This document shows positions 54,520 to 63,972 of a stretch of DNA of 64,000 bases, in pieces (within the stretch, counting starts at the first letter, position 1; each line of letters starts with the position of its first letter). Position numbers and translations under genes: made by a program. The notes under the pieces are model-generated. The model worked only from the letters and a program-made list of their open reading frames with translations. It made no database searches and was not told the DNA's origin. The stretch comes from Cladocopium goreaui (lineage: Eukaryota; Sar; Dinophyceae; Suessiales; Symbiodiniaceae), in the NCBI GenBank assembly GCA_947184155.2, contig CAMXCT020006445.1:724723-788722 (forward strand), read 5' to 3'.

Positions 54520-55195
54520 GTGATGAAAAAAATAATATATATATAATACAAAATATAAAATATAAAATATATAATTTGAAATAGAATATAATATAAATAA
54601 TATTATATTAATAATATAAAATATTTAATAGATAAAAAATAATATGCAATATATATATATATAATATATATATATTTAACAAAATCAATATCACACTATA
54701 TATAAATAGTATATATAATATTTAATACATATAATATAACATAAAATATAAAATATATAAAATAGAAAACATATATATATATATGATATTATATTGATAA
54801 TATATATAATAAATAAATATATATATATAATATAATGTATACATAATATATAATAAATAAAAATATATAATAAATATAATATATAATATAAAATATATGA
54901 TATATAGTATATAATATATAAACATAATATGTAAAATAGAGTATATAATATATGATATATAAAAATAATATGTAAAATAGAATATATAATATTTAAAACA
55001 TAGTAAATAAAAATCAAAAATAATATATAATATAGAATATTTAATATATAATATATAATATTTTAATATATAGTATAAAATATAATCTATAATATACACA
55101 TATATATATAATATATATATACATGTATATATATAATATACATATATACAAATATGTATATATATATATATGTATATATATATTATATCTATGTA
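54520..55195. repeat. Long AT-rich low-complexity block
   Basis: About 675 bp of ATAATATATAAAATATA-type sequence. The Ile/Tyr-rich minus ORFs are artefacts. Confidence 0.95.
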
Positions 55196-55204
55196 TATTC
55201 GGCA

Positions 55205-55325
55205 GGGTTGTTCCAAACATCCCAGGTAGCGGTAAATTCGGTACATGAAAATGACCCCATCGCCTGGGTCTCAGCGATCTCCAGCGCATGCTGCTGATAG
55301 TCCTGGATACCCCGGAGAGAATCCC
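55205..55325 (-). CDS. Exon
   Basis: Acceptor CATCGCAG. The frame reads DYQQHALEIAETQAMGSFSC, then TATWDVWNNPAEY. A GT at TCAT|GTACCG could end it near 55244. Other minus frames are shorter or lower in third-position GC. Confidence 0.65.
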
Positions 55326-55607
55326 CTGCGATGGTAACCCCAATTTGAACCAACTATAGATCGCAGGGGACCAATAGGTATAGATTTATCTGTAATTGTT
55401 ATATCTATTATCTATAGTATCTATAATATAGATAACTATGGATAATTATAGATAATAGATCAATCTTATATGATTATAGATCAACTATAATCAAGACATG
55501 ATTTCCATGATAATTGTAATCAAAACTAACTATTATCAAGGAAACATGATTATAGATCAACTAGATTACAATTTTTGATAATGTTGAAAAACCATCTTCT
55601 TAATTAC

Positions 55608-55712
55608 CAGGAGTCTTGCAACCACTGTTCAATTGGCTATTTGAGATGGCTGGCAATGCTCGAACAGGTGTCTCGACAATGGGTTCAGATGAATCAACCC
55701 AAGAATCAAACA
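55608..55712 (-). CDS. Exon: linker/FN3 start
   Basis: Acceptor TTTAACTAG, donor ACTCCTG|GTAATT, 105 nt. The frame reads SWVDSSEPIVETPVRALPAI, then SNSQLNSGC. The P-V-R-A-x-P...S-Q-L spacing suggests an FN3 A-B start. Confidence 0.65.
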
Positions 55713-55891
55713 CTAGTTAAAGATGGCATCATCATCAAATGCTGGTTTAACAAAAAAAACATAAACACTATAGAGATGTATAATTATTAGGAAGTCCAAA
55801 ACCCCGACTGATTTTAGGCTATGGTTATCTATGGTTTATGCTTTCTCAGCCAATAGCAAGCAACATCAAGCAACCATGAATGGTTTGAAAC

Positions 55892-55971
55892 TTCCCTGTG
55901 CCTCTTGCAATTGGTTCGGAATCAAGCCCTGCTCGATGGCCGGGCAATCCGTCAGCGATCTCTTCTTGATC
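55892..55971 (-). CDS. Exon
   Basis: Strong acceptor GACCATTTTAG. The frame reads IKKRSLTDCPAIEQGLIPNQ, then LQEAQGS. Donor GGGAA|GTTTCA. Overlapping plus ORFs are lower quality. Confidence 0.6.
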
Positions 55972-56209
55972 CTAAAATGGTCAAAACATGTCAAAACCCA
56001 ACCGCAACAACCAAGACAAAACAATGGGCAAAACGGGCTAGAGAATCTCATTCGTTGCAGATAATCAGGTCGACAGACGATCCAAGGCAACGGGTTTGGG
56101 ACGTAGTTGACCTCAACGTGTTGAACAAATATAAAGGTCAGTCAGTGGATCATCCATGGTAGGATGGAACTTTTCGTGTCGCTTGCTATTGGTCCCAATG
56201 ACTTGTTAC

Positions 56210-56337
56210 AGCACAGGGTCACAAGGTCGTCCAGTGGGGGTACAATGACAACCAGTGCACTGGATGGAGAGTGACGTTTGGCCAAACTTGGGAAACATGG
56301 ACAGTAAACATTGTCAACCGCTATTTCGTGATGGAAT
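56210..56337 (-). CDS. Exon
   Basis: Acceptor CAGTCTAG, donor GTGCT|GTAACAAG, 128 nt. The frame reads RHSPSSALVVIVPPLDDLVT, beta-rich. The frame stays open past the donor. Confidence 0.6.
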
Positions 56338-56369
56338 CTAGACTGTAGACAAGTGGGTGTGTATAAATA

Positions 56370-56945
56370 TATGTATTGGAGTAAAATATAATATAATAAA
56401 ATAAACAAAATAATACAATAAATATAGAATATAATACAAAAAATAATATAATATAATGAATTATTATACAATACAAAAAATATACTATAAAATAATAGAA
56501 TAGAATATAATATAGTAAAACACAATATAAAAAAAAAACAAATAATAGAATATTTTATAATATAATACAATAAAACCCAATAACATGTAATAAAATATAG
56601 TAATTTATTTTAAAATATTTTCTGGTTTAAAATGCAAATATAATACGCTATAATATAGGATAGTATGAAAACAATGTAATATAGTATAGTATAGTTAAAA
56701 CAAAAAACAAAAAAGAACAAATTCAATATAATATAAAATAATTTCATATAATATATTTGAATGTAAAATAACATAATGTAATAAAATCTAATATGATATA
56801 AAGAAAATTAATATGATCTAATATAATAAAGTATCAAATGGTTTAAACCGATAATATATATATATACATATATTACATATATATATAATAAAATACTATA
56901 TATAATACATATGTAAATATATATGTATTTTTTTGATACATGATG
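56370..56945. repeat. A/T-rich low-complexity block
   Basis: About 575 bp of AATAATATAATA/ATAAAATA sequence, ending in ATATATAC runs. A CATCATCAT tract follows at 56980-57002. Confidence 0.95.
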
Positions 56946-57139
56946 ATACATGATTGAAATGCAAAATCTTTTCCACCACCAGCATCATCATCATCATCAT
57001 CAGCATCAGCATCAACATTAACATTAACACATCATCATCAGCACTAAAAAAATTATCCTATTACTTCCCCCCCTACACTCTTTGGGGTCTCTTGCCGGGA
57101 GAATGATTTGCACATACCGAAATGGTGAGATGCCGGGAT

Positions 57140-57223
57140 ACCCTCTGGTAAATCACCATTTTTAATGGGTAAATCAACTATAAATGGCCATTTTCAATAG
57201 CTATGTTTGTTTACCAGAGGGTA
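57140..57223. mobile_element. Family A element, short form (A18)
   Basis: TACCCTCTGGTAAATCACCAT...GTTTACCAGAGGGTA, only about 85 bp. Confidence 0.9.
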
Positions 57224-57246
57224 GCTGGTTGCGTTGGATGTGGCAC

Positions 57247-57345
57247 CGCCTAAATCTGATGAGCGACCAACAGTCCAGTGCATCTGAGGGCTTGATGGCC
57301 CAGTAATGGACGATGGCCACGGGCTCACGGCCATCCCAAAACATC
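57247..57345 (-). CDS. Exon
   Basis: Acceptor GCACGGTAG, donor TAGGCG|GTGCCAC, 99 nt. The frame reads MFWDGREPVAIVHYWAIKPS, then LDCWSLIRFR. The frame stays open to about 57400. Confidence 0.65.
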
Positions 57346-57765
57346 CTACCGTGCGTGACCGCATCGCTACGTGCCCCCAAAATTGGGAAATTCATCAGTA
57401 ACAATGTCAGTGTATGGTTAAAACATGTTCAATATATGGGATTGTCATGGATTGTCTGAAACTATGGTATGTGCCATATGCCGCAGAAATTTGATGGTTG
57501 AGAAAACACAAATCCAAACGCCATGAACATGTGGGCCTGAATGCTAGGGAGCAAACATGTGGTTATGTTGGTTTGACACTGGGGATCTGGAGATATTCAT
57601 TAAAAAACATGGGGGCAATGATTGAAGAACACACTGTGCTTTTCGGAAGTATCAAGGGCAAAACAACATGGATTGCGTCAACCTAGGATATGTATAGAAG
57701 GAAACCATATCAATCAACATGCGGACTCAAAACAAGCAGGAGATATGAACCAAACGTCTGGTTAC

Positions 57766-57837
57766 CTGGTTGCTGGTCGAGCCCCTGAACAAGTCAACTG
57801 GGATCATCTTCATTGTGTAGTGCCAACTGACAGAAAC
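57766..57837 (-). CDS. Exon: FN3 early strands
   Basis: Acceptor ACTAACCAG, donor GCAACCAG|GTAACCAG; exactly 24 codons: VSVSWHYTMKMIPVDLFRGS. V-S-V-S-W is the FN3 strand B signature. Confidence 0.75.
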
Positions 57838-58129
57838 CTGGTTAGTTCAGCTTGAGGGTTCCATCCCAACAACGAATTACCACTTTTGGGGGGTTAACGC
57901 CCTCTGTTGACGAGCCATGTATATATATATACACTTATACTACTATGTATCGTATTTGCTTGGGGTTGCATTTCACGGAAACATACGGAAACTATAAGTG
58001 CGTAATTGCCTTGGAAGTTTTGTTTTTTTGTGGCGATCGATTTGGCACCGATTGCCCAGGATTGCCCAGCAGCTTGATGACTGGAGATTAAGGACCAGTT
58101 GAAAACCATGGGAAAAATGATGGGAAAAT

Positions 58130-58700
58130 GGGGGTAGACACTGGAAAGAAAAAATCCGCCGAGCCCGCTTGCAGCAGGGGGAGCGCGTCAGAGGAGAAAT
58201 TGCAAGCACCAAGGGGCAAGAAGCATTCATCACCATTGACCATCACAGTGTCTGGGACTGGCGGGCCCAACAGTTTTGGAAGCTGGTTTCTAGTCTGTTC
58301 AGAAAGCAACGTTCACCCGAAGGCTCCATCCGCCTTCACTCTCCCCTTCACTTTCATGGTGTTTGGGCCGGGCCACGGTTTTGGAGGCCCGGCTGCTACA
58401 TTCGGAGCTAGTCTCTTACAGCTTCCAGCGGGAATTTGGAGCTAATTTCCTGTCGGTTCACAAAGCAACGTTAGGCACAGGCAGCCGCGGGCCCAAAGAC
58501 TCCGTCCGGGCTTCACTCTCATGGTGTTTGGAACTGGCGAGCCCACGGTTTTGGAGGCACGGCGGCAGCCGCGGGCCCAGAGACCCCGTCCGGCCTTCAC
58601 TCTCATGGTGTTTGGAACTGGCGAGCCCACGGTTTTGGAGGCCAAGCTGCTGCATTCGGAGCTAGTTTCTTACAGCTTCCGGAGGCTTGAGAGCGGGAAT
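58130..58700. repeat. 42-bp core modules, Symbiodiniaceae-type dispersed repeat
   Basis: CTCATGGTGTTTGGAACTGGCGAGCCCACGGTTTTGGAGGC occurs at about 58338-58390 (variant), 58520 and 58604; two copies form an 84-bp tandem starting GCAGCCGCGGGCCC at 58481 and 58565. Minus-strand translation of the module gives KTVGSPVPNTMRVK. A related older copy at 58240 gives LLGPPVPDTVMVN. Frames stay open on both strands, which is unusual for a plain satellite. Confidence 0.8.
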
Positions 58701-58795
58701 GTGGAGATCTAGCTTTCAACTTTGTTCCAGGTGCAGCCACCAGCTTGTGAAAAGGCTTCAGGACACCATTCTAAGAACATATTGCAGGCCTTATA

Positions 58796-59230
58796 CTACA
58801 AAATAATCAGCGGAGTCCAAGTTTGTAACATGCACTGACTGGTCCAACATGTCACAGCATTCGCAAGATATCCGCCGACCCCTGCCGACAGCAGGGGGAG
58901 CGCGTCAGATAAGAGGGGCCAATGATGACCAAGAAGATAGATAGCACAGAAAAGCGTAAAAAGCGCGAGGGAAGAGGCAAGAGCTAGCAAGACATGGAAA
59001 AGCAAGCGGCGAAGCCAGCCTTTTGGTGGCTTGCGAGGTTGCTGGCATAGGTGTTTCGGTGTGGCGAAGGCAACGTCTTGGGGGCTTGAAAGCTCCAATT
59101 TGGACTTAGTTTCTTGCGCCACAACAGCGTTCACTTTTTCGAGATCACAACTTCCAAAAGTGCTCCGACCCTGGTGTGTTTTGTGCATTTTGACTTGGAA
59201 ATGTGCTTCGCGCCACAACGGAGCGCACTC
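58796..59230 (-). CDS. ORF with predicted membrane segment in repeat array
   Basis: An open minus frame of about 140 codons from just after a TGA to a TAG. It starts in the repeat peptide (CAPLWREAHFQVKM), has a basic stretch, then a hydrophobic segment LLFHVLLALASSLALFTLFC and SDALPLLSAGVGGYLANA. The motif SDALPLL-x-AG recurs at 58180 (minus). No Met codon at the left edge of the frame; a Met lies about 14 codons in. Could be an expressed repeat-derived membrane protein or just an open repeat. Confidence 0.4.
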   Translation of the reverse strand, partial: ECAPLWREAHFQVKMHKTHQGRSTFGSCDLEKVNAVVAQETKSKLELSSPQDVAFATPKHLCQQPRKPPKGWLRRLLFHVLLALASSLALFTLFCAIYLLGHHWPLLSDALPLLSAGVGGYLANAVTCWTSQCMLQTWTPLIIL

Positions 59231-59320
59231 TTCGACATCTCAACGTCGGAAAGTGCTCCGGAGCAGAGGTGTTTTCTACATTTTGATTTTGACTTTGAAA
59301 TGTGCTTCGCGCTACAAGCA
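59105..59320. repeat. About 92-bp tandem modules
   Basis: Minus strand: GAGCACTTTCCGACGTTGAG...GCGCGAAGCACATTTCCAAG recurs with changes roughly every 85-92 bp, about 2.5 copies. Translations PLWREAHFQVKM / CGAKHISKSKCTK on minus and DLEMCFAPQRSALF on plus match strings I recall from many Symbiodiniaceae gene models. Confidence 0.75.
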
Positions 59321-59429
59321 GTGCAATTTTTCATCTCTCATCTGGCCAGATGGCTTCGCACCTGCCACTTTAGCGAGCCTACTTTTCGACCCTCCTGAGT
59401 CACAAACCATTGGAGACACACAGTGATTC

Positions 59430-59600
59430 GCGACTTTTCTATCTTTTCGTGCACCCGCATCTTCTTTCTTCTGACTCTTTCTCTTCTCTGATCTTCTTGC
59501 TTCTTCCCGGCTCTTGTCTGACTTTTCCCACCTCTGCTTTTCGATATGGCCCTCTTGTCGGAAGTTTCACTTCTAAACTTCCTTCGATTGGATACATTTT
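59430..59600 (+). repeat. Pyrimidine-rich continuation of dispersed repeat
   Basis: TTTCTATCTTTTCGTGCACCC...CTTCTTTCTTCTGACTC. The plus frame ends LLSEVSLLNFLRL, also familiar from Symbiodiniaceae models. Probably part of the same repeat unit. Confidence 0.55.
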
Positions 59601-59772
59601 AAATGGTTTGTTGCCATGGTGGAAGCACAGAAAGGCAAACGACGAAAAGGGATTGCACACCTGCACCAGCGTCCGTTGGTGCACTACGTTTCACATAGAC
59701 CTGACCCTCCAGGGGTCGGCGGCAGAGGGCGTAGCCCTTTAATGACTACTGGAAAAAAAGGTTCACTCCTAC

Positions 59773-59847
59773 TCTGTATCATCCCAGACAATGGTTCCAA
59801 AGTCACAAAGCCTTGCAATCTGTTTCTGCAGTTTGGCATAGGGACAC
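59773..59847 (-). CDS. Exon
   Basis: Strong acceptor GCTTACTCACAG, donor GATACAGA|GTAGGAG, 75 nt, YAKLQKQIARLCDFGTIVWD. The frame continues right to 60100 without Met constraint (IRVFHLVGDACVENIPK), where other exons may lie. Confidence 0.55.
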
Positions 59848-60199
59848 CTGTGAGTAAGCATATGCGCCATTATCAAATTATAGCGTATGGGGGGGTATGC
59901 TCTCCCACCATCCTTGGGGATGTTTTCAACACAGGCATCTCCAACTAAATGGAATACTCGAATGATTTGCCAATGATTTGCCAATGGATGGTTTCCCGCA
60001 TAATCATTTTGAATGCTAGAGTTCCCACAAAGTATCTTTGAAACACGACAACATGGGCAGTTCCCGTTCTTGCTTGTTTTCCAATCTTGGCTGGTTCCCA
60101 TGTTCACTTTAGATCACCACGCTGGCAGACTGCTTTGGACACTGTCACTGAATGGATATAACTATGCGACGAACACCTATGAATTGGACTATGGGGCCC

Positions 60200-60345
60200 C
60201 TGTGGGCCCCTGTGGGCCTATGGTGAAATCTCTTCAAGCTGGAACTGCAGCCCCAGTTCAGGCCATGCCATGTCCTATAGTTCCACTTCACAGACCATTT
60301 CAATCGACCAGCATTCTCATCGTAGAAGCGATTCCTGGGGGCTGA
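60200..60345 (-). CDS. Exon-like block
   Basis: The minus frame reads NRFYDENAGRLKWSVKWNYR, with an FN3-like L-K-W-S-V. A plus frame is open as well. Boundaries unresolved. Confidence 0.4.
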
Positions 60346-60388
60346 TGGCTTGGGGCCCGGCTCCAGAAACAAGGGCTATTTTTCCAAT

Positions 60389-60631
60389 ACCCTCTGGTTT
60401 TTTAACTATGATTTAATAGGGATTAACCATGAAAAATGGTGATATATTTTAGAACCCCAAATTGTGTTTTAATGGGATGTAACCACTATAAGTGATGATT
60501 TAGTGGTGATTTACCTTCTGGTTATTTAACATAGCTATTATATAGAAAATGGACCATGTATAAATGATGAGAATGATGTAGCTTTTTAAAATTGTGTTTT
60601 TCAGTTTGCTACGTTGAATTACCAGCGAGTA
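60389..60631. mobile_element. Compound family A element (A19)
   Basis: TACCCTCTGGTTTTTTAAC at 60389 and TTGAATTACCAGCGAGTA at 60614, with another left-type end (TTACCTTCTGGTTATTTAACATAGC) nested at 60510. Looks like one copy inserted in another. Confidence 0.7.
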
Positions 60632-60639
60632 GATCTATG

Positions 60640-61640
60640 TTCATTGGCTAATGTTGCTTTGCTTTCAGCGTTTTGTTTTGAATCCTTTGATTCCATGATT
60701 GGTACAAGCGCTGGTGCCATTTCTCTAACAAGATTAAATTATCGATGTCTGTTTATATATATATATGTATATGTATGTGTTTCGCACTTGTAAATCGACA
60801 ATGTCTGAAAGCTTGTATCTCAGTATAAAGTAGGCACCGAAAGATCGATTATAATCTGAAACACGTTTTTTTGTTATTATTTTTTATATCTTGAAGACCG
60901 AATTGATTTCTCCGAAAACTTGTGGTTCATATGTTTTTGTCTTCCTAACTTGGCCGGACTTCTTCCACAAGTTCAGGAACTCTTACAGAATCTACAGTAG
61001 ATCGCATTATTGACATTACATTTAAGATGTCAAAAGAAGACTGCAACGTTTTATTCAATGCAGTACGTTTTCCTGACCTTCACAACACTACCACACATCA
61101 ACATGAACAAAATATCCTTATACATCGCCAACATCTTTTATATGTGTTGCGGACTTCAGTATGTTTTGCATACTCGCGGAGGGAATTGAATAGATAAGTT
61201 TGATTGACATTGCCAAATGAATTTGGTACTAAATATTCCACAAGTTGCAATTTATACGAACAAATTTTGGTGAACAATGTTGGTTTAGATGCTAAAATTC
61301 TGAATGTGTGTTTGATAACAACAATATGTTTGGGACATATATGTGGATTGTTGTGTTTGACGATTTATATACAGGAAATTATATATATATATATATGTAA
61401 ACCTGGATCCTGTAGACAATTTGATTTGAACACAACAATGACACAAATTTCATAGTATTTACAGTAAAACGTCGATTGTCTCACGGTGGGTTTATCAAAT
61501 ATCAACCTTTGGAATACCAAGAAACAAAGATGTAGATAATTCAACCAATGGTTGGCTGCTTTTGTGTGGCTTTGCAGGTGAAGTGAAAGATATATGAAAA
61601 TGTCCCAGAGTGGTACTGTAATATCTTTCAAGAGGGGATC
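60640..61640. other. Gene-poor intron-like stretch
   Basis: AT-rich sequence with short ATAT runs (60752, 61380). No convincing exon, repeat or RNA gene seen. Confidence 0.6.
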
Positions 61641-61953
61641 CCTTTTGATTCAAAACCACGCAAACCACCAGGGCTCGCCATTTCGCTCTAGTCCAAATCA
61701 AGCAGATACCCCCAAAATCAGCCCTTAAAATGAGCCGGTCATGATGCGATTAGAACATGTCCTTTGTTTTTCGGTGTACTTGAGCAGCTACCCCCATCAT
61801 TTTCATCCACCCCATGGTAAATCTCCAGTTTTCATTCCGAGTTGGGATTCATAGGTGTTGATATTTAAATACAGCTTCTGACATCAGGCCACAAAAAAGA
61901 ATGTGCTATATTTATATGGGTGTTGACAGATATTTAGATACAGCTTCTGATGT

Positions 61954-62517
61954 TACCCTCTGGTAAACTAACATAACTTTATGTTCACCTCAATTGCTTA
62001 TTCTAATGATTTTTAAACTTGAAAAAATGCAAAAAAGGAAACACATGGAAAATCAAAAAGCAAAACTTCAAAACTGGAAAAAAAACGGAAGCAAAATAAA
62101 TGGGGAAAAAAGGAACGTCAAAAAGGGAAAAGCAACCTGGGAAAAAAAGGATTTGTCCATTTGCATTTTTGTTGCATTTATTTCGCTTTTTCTGATTTGC
62201 TTTGTTTTTGCTTTTATTTTGCTTTTTTTTTGTTTTTTTCCAGGCAAAAAGCAACCAAAAAAAACAAATCGAGAAAGCAAAATAAATGCAAAAAAAATGC
62301 AAATGGACAAATCCATTGTTTTTCCATATTTTTCCCTTTTTGTCTTTCCTTTGTTTTCCCTATGTTTCCCCTTTTATTTTGCTTTTGTGTTTTTTGGATT
62401 TTGCTGATTTGCTTTTTGGTTTTTCCTTGTTTTTGCTTTTGTCGCGTTTTTTTCAAGTTTTAAAAAAGTTAGAAAATCATTTTTTTACAGGGAAAACTCT
62501 TAGTTTACCAAAGGGTA
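61954..62517. mobile_element. Expanded family A foldback (A20)
   Basis: Starts TACCCTCTGGTAAACTAACATAAC and ends TTAGTTTACCAAAGGGTA, but is about 565 bp. The interior is a large imperfect inverted repeat around 62235: GGATTTGTCCATTTGCATTTTT (62149) pairs with AAATGCAAATGGACAAATCC (62296). The arms are A-rich on the left and T-rich on the right. Lys- and Phe-rich ORFs follow from this and are not genes. Confidence 0.85.
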
Positions 62518-62524
62518 TCTGTAC

Positions 62525-62619
62525 TTTATATCAGAAACATCCCTTCTTCGTGGCTTCATCCACATCGTTTGGCCTGCACTGCATCCAGCGTTGCTGGATT
62601 TTGGTGCTTCGTACACCCC
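62525..62619 (-). CDS. Exon
   Basis: Acceptor CATCCAAG, donor ATAAA|GTACAG, 95 nt. Frame GVYEAPKSSNAGCSAGQTMW, then MKPRRRDVSD. A second frame (VRSTKIQQRWMQCRPNDVDE) is also FN3-compatible. It lies 8 bp from the end of A20. Confidence 0.55.
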
Positions 62620-62822
62620 CTTGGATGACCCAAACATGATCATGCATTTTTGATTTAAACAGCGCCTAGAGACAATGGTTAAAATCCCCAATGTTTAAGC
62701 GCATGGTGCTACTGAATCCCATGTTTGGTACTTAGAGCAAATATCTTATGCTTATCATATCCCCGGCATTTTTCTGGGCTAAATCTCATCTTAGTTTCTT
62801 CATAATTCTAAAAAACCCAATA

Positions 62823-62907
62823 ATGTGGGTAAAACGATGCCATAAACCACCCCTATAAAAATGGTGCTGATTTGGGGGATGGAATATGATTGTTTTACCC
62901 ACATTAT
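62823..62907. mobile_element. Family E element
   Basis: AATGTGGGTAAAACGATGCC...GATTGTTTTACCCACATT, clear terminal inverted repeat. Confidence 0.7.
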
Positions 62908-63009
62908 AATCATTATAGTGTTTCAAAAAATTGGTTTTCCATGGTTTTTCCATGGTTTTTCTCCGCTATAAACCTTCTCAGCAGACCAGGATTTTCCGGC
63001 GCGACGAGT

Positions 63010-63080
63010 CACATGACCCCTTGATCCAGGGCAGAGCTGAGCTGGAAGGCCTCAAAACCAAAACGCCGCGCCTTCAAAAG
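63010..63080 (-). CDS. Weak exon candidate
   Basis: A GC-rich island. Minus VLVLRPSSSALPWIKGSC or plus RAELEGLKTKTPRLQK are both open. Unresolved. Confidence 0.35.
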
Positions 63081-63104
63081 TGTGGGGATTGGCGAAGCTC
63101 AACT

Positions 63105-63565
63105 ATGCTATGAATATGGTATATGAATATGCTATGAATAAAGTATGATTATGGTATATGAACATGGTATATGAATGTGCTATGAATAAAGTATGATTAT
63201 GGAATATGAATATGCTATGGATATGGTATGAATATGGTAAATGAATGTGCTATGAATAAAGTATGATTGTGGTATCTGAATATGGTATGAATATGCTATG
63301 AATATGGTATACGAATATGCTATGAATAAAGTATGATTGTGGTATATGAAAATGGTATGAATATGCTATGAATATGGTATATGAATATGCCATGAATAAC
63401 GTATGATTATGGTATATGAAAATGGTATGAATATGCTATGAATATGGTATATGAATATGCCATGAATAACGTATGATTATGGTATTTTAATATGGTATGA
63501 ATATGGTATATGAATATTGTATGAATATGGTAAATGAATACGCTTGTGAATATGCTATAAATATG
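63105..63565. repeat. ATGAATATGGTAT tandem array
   Basis: Degenerate 12-13 bp units arranged in a higher-order pattern of about 65-70 bp (GAATAAAGTATGATTATGGTAT...). Confidence 0.95.
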
Positions 63566-63795
63566 GTATGAACCACATTGGCAAGGACTCAGGACCAAAA
63601 TCCTTGTTGATTGGCTTATTGCAGGGCACAAGATCACCTGATTTTTTGAAAGGGTGTGTCCTTAAAACAAAATCGTAGGTTTATAACCTATGACTAGCAT
63701 TGACGAGCTGAAACCTGTCTATGGTTCTATGCCAAAAATGTGTTTTTCAGATGACAAAGCTCCAGCGAGGTTCACCTCGTAGGCAGAAGACTCAC

Positions 63796-63864
63796 CAATC
63801 GCTGTTTCGGAGAGAAATGGTTTGATGGAGAATCACGAGACACTGAGCCGAATCATGGGGCCAT
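63796..63864 (-). CDS. Exon with consensus splice sites
   Basis: Acceptor TTTTTTTTCAG and donor GCGATTG|GTGAGTC, the best pair in the window; 69 nt. The only open frame reads WPHDSAQCLVILHQTISLRN. Rightmost exon recognised, so the first one in transcription order within the window. Confidence 0.65.
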
Positions 63865-63913
63865 CTGAAAAAAAAACAACATCCGAAGTCAACGGCATAA
63901 TCAAAGCATATTA

Positions 63914-63972
63914 AATATATATATATATGGTATATGAATATCATATATGGTATATGAATATGCCATATTTAA
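63914..63972. repeat. ATATGGTATATGAAT array
   Basis: Short return of the GGTATATGAATAT motif at the right edge. Confidence 0.85.

Larger units (their letters stand above)
1551..63864 (-). other. Putative giant FN3-rich split gene (or tandem genes)
   Basis: A chain of about 90 short GC-rich islands lies almost all on the minus strand, most with a plausible AG acceptor upstream and GT donor downstream. At least 15 islands translate to partial fibronectin type III repeats, the rest to plausible but unrecognised protein. FN3 domains are about 90-residue beta sandwiches used in adhesion, surface and scaffold proteins. No start codon with signal peptide and no convincing terminal stop was found, so both gene ends may lie outside the window, or there may be several tandem genes. 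Introns are mostly 0.3-2 kb and rich in inverted-repeat elements. Unidirectional arrangement and dense introns are typical of dinoflagellates. Cell location and ligand cannot be inferred. Confidence 0.65.

Noticed and set aside
54691-55246. Ile/Tyr-rich ORFs of 108 and 174 codons
   Set aside because: AT-rich low-complexity DNA. Only the last part overlaps a real candidate exon, in another frame.
57498-57855. Plus-strand ORFs of 62 and 77 codons
   Set aside because: The overlapping minus strand holds an FN3 exon with exact splice sites; the plus frames lack third-position GC enrichment.
61994-62463. Lys-rich and Phe-rich ORFs, possible membrane protein
   Set aside because: Explained by the A-rich and T-rich arms of the expanded family A foldback.
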